Below, piece by piece: positions 17,201-24,801 of a DNA stretch of 64,000 nucleotides. The translations under genes and the position numbers were made by a program. The DNA comes from Mycolicibacter sp. MU0083. GTDB lineage: Bacteria > Actinomycetota > Actinomycetes > Mycobacteriales > Mycobacteriaceae. Below the pieces are notes generated by a model, which had not been told where the DNA came from, ran no database searches, and saw nothing but the letters and a program-made list of their open reading frames with translations. Where the stretch lies: assembly GCF_963378075.1 (NCBI RefSeq), contig NZ_OY726394.1, positions 4,277,398 to 4,341,397 of the forward strand, written 5' to 3'. Numbering within the stretch: position 1 is the first letter of the stretch; each line of letters opens with the position of its first letter.

Positions 17201-20200
17201 GGCCCGGGTGGATCATCGCCGACTGGAAGCAGGCGTCCAGCACGGCGGGGTGCACCTCGTAGGGAGCCTGCTGCGCGCGCAGCGACCCCGGCAGGGCGAC
17301 CTCGGCGAACAGCGTCGCGCCGTCGCGGTGCGGCCCGTCGCCCAGGTGCACGGCGGCCAGCCCGGAGAAGGCCGGGCCGTGCTGAATACCGGCCTCTTCG
17401 AATGTCTTTCGCAGGTCATCGCGGTCGATCGAGACGGGGTGCGCCGCTGACAGTGCGGCGATGTCGCGGACCGGGGGGCGGCGGTCGTTGTCCGGCGATT
17501 CCAGCACCGCGGTCGCCCGGTCCACACGAATCCGGTCGTGGTGGGTGTGCACGCCGAAGGTCAGCACACCGGGTGCGGTCACGACCGCCCCCGAGGACAG
17601 TGCCGTCTGCTCCTCGAGCGGCAAGACCTGCTCGAAGCGGAGATCGCGGACCTGCGCGCCTTCGCCGAGGCCGGCACGCGCCGCGGCCAGGGCCATCTCG
17701 CAGTAGGCCGCGCCGGGCAGGGTGGGCACCCGGTACAGCAGGTGGTCCGCCAGCCAGGGGTGCGCGACCAGACCGACATCGCCGGCCCAGACGTGCCGCT
17801 CGGGCTCCTCCCACAGGTGTACGTGCGATCCCAGCAGCGGGTGAACGGCCCGGACGGCCGCACCCTGCGGTGCGGTGTCGCCGCTGTCGCGGCGCAGCAG
17901 CAGCGACCGGTGGTCCCAGCGCGGCAGCGGCGCGTCCACCAGTCGGCCCACCGGGTAGTGCGCGGCGAAGTCCACCGCGGCCCCGGCGCCGTACAGGTCG
18001 GCGACGAAGCCGAGCAGACCGCACCCGCCGGCCGTGCCGTCCCCGGCGAGCATCGGCGCCAGGACGGTGACGGGCGCGTCGAGTCCGGCGGCATTGCGTT
18101 CGATGACGTCGGTGAGCTGCGGGTCCGCTGCCGGCGCGGCGAAGACCCGGTGGCCGTCTTTGATCGCGGCCTGTACGGCGGCGGCGAATCTCGCGGTGTA
18201 CCGCAGGTTCTCCACCCAGTAGTCGGCGTCGAACGCCGGCCGGTCGCGTGGTGCCCACAGGGTCGCCGAGTAGTACGGCACCTGCGGCTCGGTGGGCCGC
18301 AGGTCGGCCAGCGCGGCAGTCAGCTCGTCGAGGATTGGTTCGACCTGCGGCGAGTGCGCGGCGACGTCGACGGCCAGCTCGCGGGCCGGCACACCCTGCT
18401 GTTGCCAGGCGGCCACCAGGTCCCGCACGGTGTCGGCGCTGCCGCCGATGGTGGTGCATGCCGGCGCTTCGACGACCGCGAGCACCACGTCGGTGACGTC
18501 GCGGATGGAGAACTCCGACAACACCTGCTGCGCAGGCAGTTCCACCGCGGCCATCGCACCGCTGCCGGCGATACCGGCGAGCAGCTGCGCCCGGCGGCAG
18601 ACGACGCGGACGCCGTCTTCCGGGGCCAGGCCGCCGGCGACGACGGCCGCCGCGGTCTCCCCCAGCGAGTGGCCGATGACCGCGCCCGGCCGGACTCCGT
18701 GCGCCGTCATGGCCCGGGCCAGTCCGACCTGGGTGGCGAAGACGGTCACCTGGCGTTGCACGATGTCGGTCGGCGGTTGCGGCGCCGAGATCGCCGCGGC
18801 GAGGGAGAATCCGGCTTCGGCGGCGACCAGCGGCTCAAGCTCGGCGATCGCCGCAGCGAACATCGGATCCGCTGCGAGCAGTCCGATCGCCGTCCAGTTG
18901 AGTCCCTGCCCGGTGAACACCCACACCGGTCCGCGGTCGCCGGGGCCCGGGACGCGCCGATACTCCTTGTCGTCGCCGGCGAGGTCACGCAGGGCGTCAC
19001 CGAGTTCCCCGATTCCCTCGGCGGCGATCGCGGTCCGCACCGGCCGGTGGGCGCGGCGGCGCGCGAGGGTGTACCCCAGATCCACCGAGCCCGCGCCGGT
19101 CAGCTCGGCGCCGTGCCGGTCGAGCCACTCCGCGAGCCGGGCCGCGGTCGCCCGGAGTTGCTCCGGGGAGTTCGCCGAAATCGGGAACAGCTGCGGCGTC
19201 CCGGCAACGGGTGCGGCATCCGGGGGCGAGCCGGCCGGCTCCGGCGCCTGCTCCACGATGACGTGCACGTTGGTGCCCGAGCAGCCGTGCGACGACACCG
19301 CGGCCCGGCGCGGCCGGTCCTCCTCGGTGGCGGGCCACGGCATATTCTCCTGCGGCACAGTGAGGTTGGATGCCATCGCGGCCAGCTGGTCGGGCAGGGC
19401 ACTGAAGTGCAGGTTCCGGGGAACGATGCCGTGCTGCACTGCGAGGATCGCTTTGGCCAGCCCCAACGGGCCCGCCGCCGACTGGCAGTGGCCGAAGTTG
19501 GTCGTGGCCGAACCGAGGAAACAGCGTCCCGCGGTGCCGTACACCTCGGCCAGGCCGGTGTATTCGAGCCGGTCCGCAGCCGCGGTACCGGCACCGTCTG
19601 CCTCGACCAGGCCGACGGTGGCCGCCTCGAGGTTCGCGGCCGCCAGGGCGTCCCGGTACACCGCGACCTGCGCGGACGGCTCGTCCGACGGCGAGCCGCC
19701 GTCGTGCCTGGCCGCGGACCCGCGCAGCACCGCCAGCACGCGATCGTCGTCGCGCAACGCGTCCGGCAGCCGCTTGAGCAGCAGCACCACACAGCCCTCA
19801 CCGGAGACGGATCCGTCGGCCGCCGCGTCGAAGGCCCGGCATCGCCCGGTCGGCGACCACACGTCCCGGGCGGACCCGGCAACCGAGCGGCGGGGCTCGA
19901 GCAGGACCGACACCCCGCCCGCCAGCACCAGGTCGCTCTCCCCGGTCTGCAGACTGCGGCAGGCCTGATGTACGGCCATCAGGCCCGACGAACCCGCGGT
20001 GTCCACCGTGACCGCCGGGCCGTGCAACCCCAGTGCCCGCGCCACCCGCCCGGAGGCGAATCCGCCGCCGGTACCGGGCTGCTCGTAGTCGCTGTGATCG
20101 AGTCCCACGAACACGCCGGTCCGCGAACCGGCCAGGCTCGCCGGGTCCAGGCCGGCGTGTTCGGCGGCCTCCCACGAGGTCTCCAACAACAGGCGGTGCT

Positions 20201-20504
20201 GGGGGTCGATCGCGGTGGCGTCGGCGTCGGTCATGCCGAAGAACTCGGCGTCGAACGCGCCGACGTCCGCCAGGAAGGCTCCCCAGCGCGACACCGATCC
20301 GCCGGGTGTAGCGGATTCGGTGCTGCAGTAACTGTCGGCATCCCACCGGTCGGCGGGGATCTCGCCGACGAGATCGGTGCCGCGCAGCAGCGCGTCCCAG
20401 AGCCGTTGCGGCGAATCGATCTCGCCGGGTAGGCGGCATGCGAGTCCGATCACGGCGACCGGTGAGGTGGGCAGGCCATCGAGGGGGATGCGGGGGGTAG
20501 TCAT
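14217..20504 (-). CDS. Mas-like iterative type I PKS with degenerate KS and KR active sites
   Basis: Full-length 2095-residue PKS in the order KS, AT, DH, ER, KR, ACP, like the mycobacterial synthases for methyl-branched acids (Mas, Pks2, Pks3/4). The AT (GHSLGE, Ser613; VAAH in the specificity region near 715, closer to methylmalonyl than malonyl types), the ER cofactor loop (AAGGIG near 1546) and the ACP (YGLDSL, Ser2045) look intact. The KS is not: its nucleophile region reads VDTAGSSGL with Gly171 for Cys, VEADGAGT has Asp303 for His, and TTNFGH has lost the usual Lys. The KR has Ala1896 for the catalytic Tyr and Asp1900 for Asn (GQGAAAAADSW); Ser1883 remains. The DH HxxxGxxxxP has Arg925 for Gly. 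No frameshift is present. Start ATG 20504 precedes MTTPRIP; an upstream extension has no homology. Confidence 0.9.
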   Translation of the reverse strand: MTTPRIPLDGLPTSPVAVIGLACRLPGEIDSPQRLWDALLRGTDLVGEIPADRWDADSYCSTESATPGGSVSRWGAFLADVGAFDAEFFGMTDADATAIDPQHRLLLETSWEAAEHAGLDPASLAGSRTGVFVGLDHSDYEQPGTGGGFASGRVARALGLHGPAVTVDTAGSSGLMAVHQACRSLQTGESDLVLAGGVSVLLEPRRSVAGSARDVWSPTGRCRAFDAAADGSVSGEGCVVLLLKRLPDALRDDDRVLAVLRGSAARHDGGSPSDEPSAQVAVYRDALAAANLEAATVGLVEADGAGTAAADRLEYTGLAEVYGTAGRCFLGSATTNFGHCQSAAGPLGLAKAILAVQHGIVPRNLHFSALPDQLAAMASNLTVPQENMPWPATEEDRPRRAAVSSHGCSGTNVHVIVEQAPEPAGSPPDAAPVAGTPQLFPISANSPEQLRATAARLAEWLDRHGAELTGAGSVDLGYTLARRRAHRPVRTAIAAEGIGELGDALRDLAGDDKEYRRVPGPGDRGPVWVFTGQGLNWTAIGLLAADPMFAAAIAELEPLVAAEAGFSLAAAISAPQPPTDIVQRQVTVFATQVGLARAMTAHGVRPGAVIGHSLGETAAAVVAGGLAPEDGVRVVCRRAQLLAGIAGSGAMAAVELPAQQVLSEFSIRDVTDVVLAVVEAPACTTIGGSADTVRDLVAAWQQQGVPARELAVDVAAHSPQVEPILDELTAALADLRPTEPQVPYYSATLWAPRDRPAFDADYWVENLRYTARFAAAVQAAIKDGHRVFAAPAADPQLTDVIERNAAGLDAPVTVLAPMLAGDGTAGGCGLLGFVADLYGAGAAVDFAAHYPVGRLVDAPLPRWDHRSLLLRRDSGDTAPQGAAVRAVHPLLGSHVHLWEEPERHVWAGDVGLVAHPWLADHLLYRVPTLPGAAYCEMALAAARAGLGEGAQVRDLRFEQVLPLEEQTALSSGAVVTAPGVLTFGVHTHHDRIRVDRATAVLESPDNDRRPPVRDIAALSAAHPVSIDRDDLRKTFEEAGIQHGPAFSGLAAVHLGDGPHRDGATLFAEVALPGSLRAQQAPYEVHPAVLDACFQSAMIHPGLPRAADGALPRPVGVRRLRRYHPTRAVRYCLSTFTAVAEQGCEIDLELLDATGTALLTVEGLRLDTGSAHDAAERTLDERLLTIEWQRRERPDPAPGQSGNWLLLSMAAAADPLTAALQGALKDAGAQADTVAVPIDGAGPADALPEAALNGRTGVVVVTPPAIEDADPQRRGRDFVTYLLSVVHRLAGLSGQAPRLYLVTRAAATVRPGDRANLEQAGLRGLVRVIDSEHPHLKATQIDVVDDGTQPDTARAAGIAAQLCSGSEEDETAWRDGAWYTARLRSAPLGLAERRTTVVEHGSDGIRLAFGEPDEIESLESIAQPRITPGPGQIEVAVAVSGVNYAQAPATERPAAEEYSRQLGTDFAGVVSAVGPDVTGHRVGDHVGGIAPDGGWSTFITCDARSAVTLPAALSPAEAAALSTAYVTAWYALHDLARITAGDKVLIQAAGGIGRAAIAVAQAAGCEVFATADSPQQRQRLRDMGIDGVYDSATPEFADRIRHDTGGYGVDVVLNSLSGIAQRAGLDLLSFGGRFIELGRPDGSRQTWLGLSPFRRNLSLHVVDLALLAQSHPEVVHRLLATVYQRAADGTLPRPQTTHYPLLDAADALRHDGDGDRAGTALLVAPQTGESVAVIPPEQARPFRADGAYIVTGGTGGAGLFLATEMAAAGCGRLVLNGTSAPDGPAQQAIERMRAAGADVRVECGDIAEPATAQRLVALATETGLPVRGVLHAVTAAGDAALADLTDAVIDRCWTPKVHGAWNIHQALREETADVPLDWFCAFSSTSALIGSPGQGAAAAADSWLDAFGRWRRSRGLPATVIGWGPWADTGTAAAPADGDAHAAITSTEGARVFQAMLSYDRAYSGYAPITRAPGLTALAHRSRFAEQFRATRRSGPDAERFLAELRELPRDEWFGAISQLVSDQISVLLRRTVDPDRSLPEYGLDSLASLEFRTRIETETGVRVGPAQLTTVRGLARHVCDELVSRTEGAESRAGR

Positions 20505-20606
20505 TGCGCCCGCGAGGCTACCCCAATCGGACGACAAAAATTCCCTCAGGTAAACGTCCGTTCTCCACTTCGGCGGAGACGCCACCATTGCAGCACTTCA
20601 ACGAAG

Positions 20607-20645
20607 TAACACTTTCGAGTCACCTGAGTGAGAAAGAAAGTGTTA
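20607..20645. repeat. Extended inverted repeat upstream of the PKS gene
   Basis: TAACACTTTC (20607-20616) and GAAAGTGTTA (20636-20645) form a perfect 10-bp inverted repeat; inside it TCAC...GTGA continues the dyad around a CTGA loop. It lies 103 bp upstream of the PKS start and 13 bp past the glycosyltransferase stop. The stretch is AT-rich compared with its neighbours. It could be a regulator's operator for the pks-papA-mmpL operon or a terminator of the gene before it; no T tract supports the latter. Confidence 0.5.
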
Positions 20646-20657
20646 TTAAGATGTCCC

Positions 20658-22298
20658 TTAAAGAGGCTGTTGGGCGGTGCTCACCCCGACGCCTGCCAGG
20701 CCCGATCCGGGCGGCCGCAGCCGGGCCGGCAGCCAGGACGGCGGCGCATCGGGTGCCCGGTCGAACACACCCCCGGCCGGATCGTCGGCCCAATCGTGTG
20801 CCCGCACCAGATCTTCCCCGGGGCGGTAGATCTGCCGGATCACCAGGGCGCACAGCACCACGACCGCCAGATCGCGCAGCAGCACGGTGACGGTGAACCA
20901 CTGTTCGGGCAGCCCCCGATCGGCAACGCTGTACAGGTAGTACATCCGCGGCACCCAGACCAGGGCGTCGACGGTCATCCAGGCCAGCAACAGCCGGCGG
21001 TGCGGCAGCGCGAGCACCGCCAGCGGTACCAGCCACAGTGAGAACTGCGGACTCCACACCTTGTTGGTCAGCAGGAACGCCGCGACCACCAAGAACGCCA
21101 ACTGCGCCACCCGCGGTCGTCGGGGCGCGGTCAGCGCGAGGTAGCCGATCCCGGCGCAGCACAGTGCGAACAGGCCCGCGGCCACGCTATTGAGCACAGT
21201 CGGTGGCTGCCACATGCCCAGATCCCCGTCGAAACCGCGCCAGCCGGTCAACGACTTGACCACGTTGTACAGCGAATCCATGTCGTCGCCGCGACGGGAG
21301 TTCAGCCGGAAGAACTCCGTCCAGCCCCGCGGCGCGTACAGCAGCACCGGCAGATTCACCACCAGCCAACTCACCGCCGTGGCCGCCGCGGTGCGTTTGA
21401 CCTCCCGCAGCCGGCCGGTGCGCAGTCCGAGCACCAGCAGGGGGAACAGCAGCAAAACCGGATAGAGCTTGGCGGCGGTGCCCAGGCCGAGCAGCACCCC
21501 GGCGGCCACCGGCCGGCGTCGCGCCCACGCCAGCAACCCGCAACCGGCGAACGCGGTGGCCAGCGCATCGAAGTTGGTGAAGATCTGGAAGACGACCAGC
21601 GGGGAAGCCGCCACCAGTGCGGCGTCCCAGATCCGGCGGCCGGCCAGCCCCGCGGTCGACCACACCGTCGCCAGCCAGGCCAACGCCAGGCCCAGGGCGA
21701 CGATGTCGAAGAACACCACCACTTCGGCGACACCGGTCAACGCCGGTATCGGTAGCACCTTCGTGATCGCCGTGTAGGTCTTGGCCAACGTCATCGCGGC
21801 GTACTGATAGAGCCCGGTCAGCACCGGATACTCCATGTAGCGCACCGCCGGCTGACCGTCGTACCGGATCTGCTCCTGCCCGGAGCCGTCCTTCTCCACC
21901 CAACTGGATTTGTAGGGGAACTTGCCCTGGTCGAGCAGTTCGGCGGTGTAGAGCGGTACGACATCGGAGTAGCACAACTGGAAGTAGGCCCGCTCGTTGT
22001 CCCAGTTGGCCGTCCGCTGATCGGGGCTGCCGCTCCCGACGCTCTGCAGGCACGGCGATTTGGTCGCCCAACCCAGCGCCATGACCAGCACGGCGATCAG
22101 GAACATCACCCGCAGCGGCGTCATGAACCTGCCGCGCCCGATCAACGCATGGCGCCCCACCGGCCCACCGACGGTGTTGGACAACGCATGTCCGATCACA
22201 TCGTTGCGGCTGGGCAGATCTCGGCGCTCGGCACTGCGCAGGTCGGCGGCCAACGGCCGCGGCGAGCACACCGCGCGTTCGGTCACCTCCTCCGTCAC
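20658..22298 (-). CDS. GT87-like polyprenol-phosphate-mannose-type membrane glycosyltransferase (Rv0051 homolog)
   Basis: A 546-residue polytopic membrane protein resembling M. tuberculosis Rv0051 and the GT87/DUF2029 (PimE-like) glycosyltransferases, which use lipid-linked sugars outside the membrane. After a roughly 60-residue cytoplasmic lead comes TM1 (MFLIAVLVMALGWATKSPC), an extracellular loop, then about ten more hydrophobic helices. The region NWDNERAYFQLCYSDVVPLY contains acidic residues where GT-C enzymes hold their catalytic Asp. The start is GTG 22298, overlapping the upstream ponA-like stop by 4 bp (GTGA), so translation is probably coupled to peptidoglycan synthesis genes. The acceptor is unknown. 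Confidence 0.8.
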   Translation of the reverse strand: MTEEVTERAVCSPRPLAADLRSAERRDLPSRNDVIGHALSNTVGGPVGRHALIGRGRFMTPLRVMFLIAVLVMALGWATKSPCLQSVGSGSPDQRTANWDNERAYFQLCYSDVVPLYTAELLDQGKFPYKSSWVEKDGSGQEQIRYDGQPAVRYMEYPVLTGLYQYAAMTLAKTYTAITKVLPIPALTGVAEVVVFFDIVALGLALAWLATVWSTAGLAGRRIWDAALVAASPLVVFQIFTNFDALATAFAGCGLLAWARRRPVAAGVLLGLGTAAKLYPVLLLFPLLVLGLRTGRLREVKRTAAATAVSWLVVNLPVLLYAPRGWTEFFRLNSRRGDDMDSLYNVVKSLTGWRGFDGDLGMWQPPTVLNSVAAGLFALCCAGIGYLALTAPRRPRVAQLAFLVVAAFLLTNKVWSPQFSLWLVPLAVLALPHRRLLLAWMTVDALVWVPRMYYLYSVADRGLPEQWFTVTVLLRDLAVVVLCALVIRQIYRPGEDLVRAHDWADDPAGGVFDRAPDAPPSWLPARLRPPGSGLAGVGVSTAQQPL

Positions 22299-24664
22299 GG
22301 CACCACCTCGGGCGGCGGTGGTGGAGGTGGCGGAGGCGGCGGCGGTGGAGGCGGGGGCGGTGGTGGAGGTGGCGGAGGCGGTGGCGGCGGTGGTGGGAAC
22401 GGCGGCGGGAACGGCCCGGGCACCTCGAACCCCGGCGGCGGCGGGGGCGGGTTCGCGTTCTGCGGGGGCGGGTACCACTCCGTGGGTGGTGGCGCGACCG
22501 GCACCCCGGCGAAACCACCGATCTCGGTCGGTTTGGGGAACGCGACGATCGGGTCGCCCCACAGGGCGCCGTCCATGCTGGCCTTCCAGATGTCGGCGGG
22601 CAGGCCGGCGCCGTAGATCGGGCCGCCCCACTTGTTGACCAGGGGCTCGTCTCCGGTGTCGGTGCCGACCCAGACCGCTGTCGCCAGGGTCGGGGTGTAG
22701 CCGACCATCCAGGCGTCCCGGTTGGCGCCGGTGTGGCCGAGCTGGGTGGTGCCGGTCTTCGCGGCGGCCGGGCGGCCGCCGGCCAGATCATGTCCGCCCG
22801 ACCAGCTCGGAATCGCCTTCATGGCGTCGGTCACGTTGTCGGCCACCGCTTTCGGAATCCGCTGCTGGCCGGTGTCGCCGGCCGCTGCGATGTCGAACAG
22901 TACCCGGTTGTCGGACCCGACGACCTTCTGGATGAAGTGCGGCCGGTGGTACATCCCGGAGTTCGCCAGGGTGCCGTAGGCGGAGGCCATGTCGATCACC
23001 CGGGTCTGGTACTGGCCCAGCACCACGCCGTTCTCGGGCGGGCCACCGCGGCCGTCCTGGGACAGCGTGAACGCGACGCCGGGGAAACTCTTGGCCACCC
23101 CCGCCCGGTGCGCGGCCGCGGCGACGTCTTCCGGGCCGTTCTTGAGCTTGAGCATCAACCGGTAATAGGAGGTGTTCAGCGATCGTTTGAGTGCCTCGGC
23201 GATGTTGCAGACCCCGCAGCTGGCGCCCCCGATGTTGCTGATCTTGGTGCGGCCGACCGTGAGTGGCGCACTGTCGACCTCGTAGCCCAGACCGATGCCC
23301 TGTTCGAGGGCGGCGACCAGGGCGAACACCTTGAACGACGACCCGGTCTGCAGTCCGGCCTGGGCGAAGTCGAAACCGCCGGCCTCGGCGCCGCCGTAGT
23401 AGGCGCGCACCGCACCGCTGCGCGGATCGATGGCCACCACCGCGGTGCGCACCGCGGGTTTCTGTCCGGCCATGGCGGCGCCGACGGCCTTCTCCACCGC
23501 CCGCTGGGCCCTCATGTCGATGGTGGTGGTGACCTGCAGGCCCTGCATGTTCAGCATCTGCTCGTCCATGTGGAACATCTCGAGCAGTTCCTCGGTGACC
23601 TGGCGCTGGATCAGCCCGTTGGGGCCGGTGGTCTGGTCGGCGTTGCGCGCCTGATCGGGTGGGACCGTCGTGGGGAACATCTGCTTGGCCCGCTCGCCGA
23701 AGCTGAGCGCTCCGGTGGCCACCATGCCGTCGAGCACCCAGTTCCACCGGTCGACCGCGCGCTCGCGGTCGATCGCCGGATCCAGCGCGGACGGCCGCTG
23801 GATGACCGCCGCCAGCAGCGCGCCCTCGGAGACGGTGAGTTCCTCGACGGGCTTGTCGAAGTAGGCCCGCGCCGCCGAGGCGATCCCATAGGTGGTGCGG
23901 CCGAAGTAGATGATGTTGAGGTAGGCCTCCAGCACCTCGTCTTTGGGCCACGCCGCGGACATCTTGGTCGCGACCACCAGTTCCTTGCCTTTGCGGACGA
24001 TGCCCGCCATACCGGCCCGCTCGGATCCGACCAGTGCGTTCTTGACGTACTGCTGGGTGATGGTGGAGGCGCCCTGGGTGTCCCCGCCGAGCAGGTTGTT
24101 CTTGACCGCCCGCATCATCCCCGAGGGGGAGAAGCCGGAGTTGGTGTAGAAGTCGCGGTCTTCGGCGGCCAGCACCGCGTCGCGCACGTGGACCGGTATC
24201 TGGTCGATCGTGACGTCGATGCGATTGCCGTCCGGCGGAATGATTTTCGCCAGTTCCGTGCCGTCTGCGGCGAGGATCGTCGATATCTGGCTGGTGTGGA
24301 TGTCACCGGGTTCGGGAAGGTCGACCGTCCGGTAGGCCATCCCGAAGACCACCACCGGGGTCACCAGCATCGCCGCGGTCGCGGCGTAGAGGCCGCGCCG
24401 GACGTGGACCCAGTTCCGTCGGCGCGTCGGTTCGGGTTCGTCGGCGTCGGCCGGCCTGTCGGTCGCGGGTCGCGGCGTGTCGGTGTCGGGCCGGGGCCGC
24501 TCCATGGCGGCCTTGACCGCTTCGGCCGACTCTCCGGGCTCCGCTTCGTCGGCCGCTGCGGTCGGCTCGGCGTCCGTCGTCGTCAAGAAGTGGTCTTCGG
24601 CAGCGCTGTCGGCACCCGGCGCTGTCGGGTTTCGCGTCGTCACCGCCGGCCGTGGTATCCCCAT
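22295..24664 (-). CDS. Bifunctional penicillin-binding protein, second PonA1 copy with poly-proline tail
   Basis: Class A PBP (glycosyltransferase GT51 plus transpeptidase) of 789 residues. A cytoplasmic acidic N-tail is followed by one TM (AMLVTPVVVFGMAYRTV). GT51 motifs include EDRDFYTNSGF and STITQQYVKNALVG. The transpeptidase has TGSSFKVFA (SxxK), SLN and KTGTT. It is closely similar to the next gene upstream (24802-27300), so the two look like a tandem duplication. It ends in a Pro-rich tail with 29 consecutive prolines before EVVP, whereas the other copy keeps the normal PonA1 tail. Its stop overlaps the glycosyltransferase start. Whether both copies are expressed is unknown. Confidence 0.92.
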   Translation of the reverse strand: MGIPRPAVTTRNPTAPGADSAAEDHFLTTTDAEPTAAADEAEPGESAEAVKAAMERPRPDTDTPRPATDRPADADEPEPTRRRNWVHVRRGLYAATAAMLVTPVVVFGMAYRTVDLPEPGDIHTSQISTILAADGTELAKIIPPDGNRIDVTIDQIPVHVRDAVLAAEDRDFYTNSGFSPSGMMRAVKNNLLGGDTQGASTITQQYVKNALVGSERAGMAGIVRKGKELVVATKMSAAWPKDEVLEAYLNIIYFGRTTYGIASAARAYFDKPVEELTVSEGALLAAVIQRPSALDPAIDRERAVDRWNWVLDGMVATGALSFGERAKQMFPTTVPPDQARNADQTTGPNGLIQRQVTEELLEMFHMDEQMLNMQGLQVTTTIDMRAQRAVEKAVGAAMAGQKPAVRTAVVAIDPRSGAVRAYYGGAEAGGFDFAQAGLQTGSSFKVFALVAALEQGIGLGYEVDSAPLTVGRTKISNIGGASCGVCNIAEALKRSLNTSYYRLMLKLKNGPEDVAAAAHRAGVAKSFPGVAFTLSQDGRGGPPENGVVLGQYQTRVIDMASAYGTLANSGMYHRPHFIQKVVGSDNRVLFDIAAAGDTGQQRIPKAVADNVTDAMKAIPSWSGGHDLAGGRPAAAKTGTTQLGHTGANRDAWMVGYTPTLATAVWVGTDTGDEPLVNKWGGPIYGAGLPADIWKASMDGALWGDPIVAFPKPTEIGGFAGVPVAPPPTEWYPPPQNANPPPPPPGFEVPGPFPPPFPPPPPPPPPPPPPPPPPPPPPPPPPPPPPEVVP
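22310..22396 (-). repeat. Proline-codon run (29 Pro) in the PonA1-like tail
   Basis: Twenty-nine consecutive CCN codons, mixed CCG, CCA, CCC and CCT, lie between Phe and the final EVVP. Mixed codons argue against a simple recent trinucleotide slippage, but the tract is the kind that varies in length between strains and stalls ribosomes without EF-P. Confidence 0.9.
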
Positions 24665-24801
24665 TGGCGTGGGTTCGGCCGGGCCGGTGCCACCGGCAGG
24701 ATTCTCAGCAGCCCGTCATCCCCCACGCGTCGCTGCGCTCGCATGCCACACAGCGTACGTCCGCCCCGACACCGTCGGATTGAAACCGGATCACGAGTTA
24801 G

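Noticed and set aside
17538..20432. 964-codon plus-strand frame opposite the PKS
   Set aside because: Shadow frame; the minus strand carries a continuous six-domain PKS.
22149..22616. Glycine-rich plus-strand frame resembling a PE_PGRS tail
   Set aside because: It is the antisense of the poly-proline codons of the PonA1-like tail; no PE domain or ribosome site.
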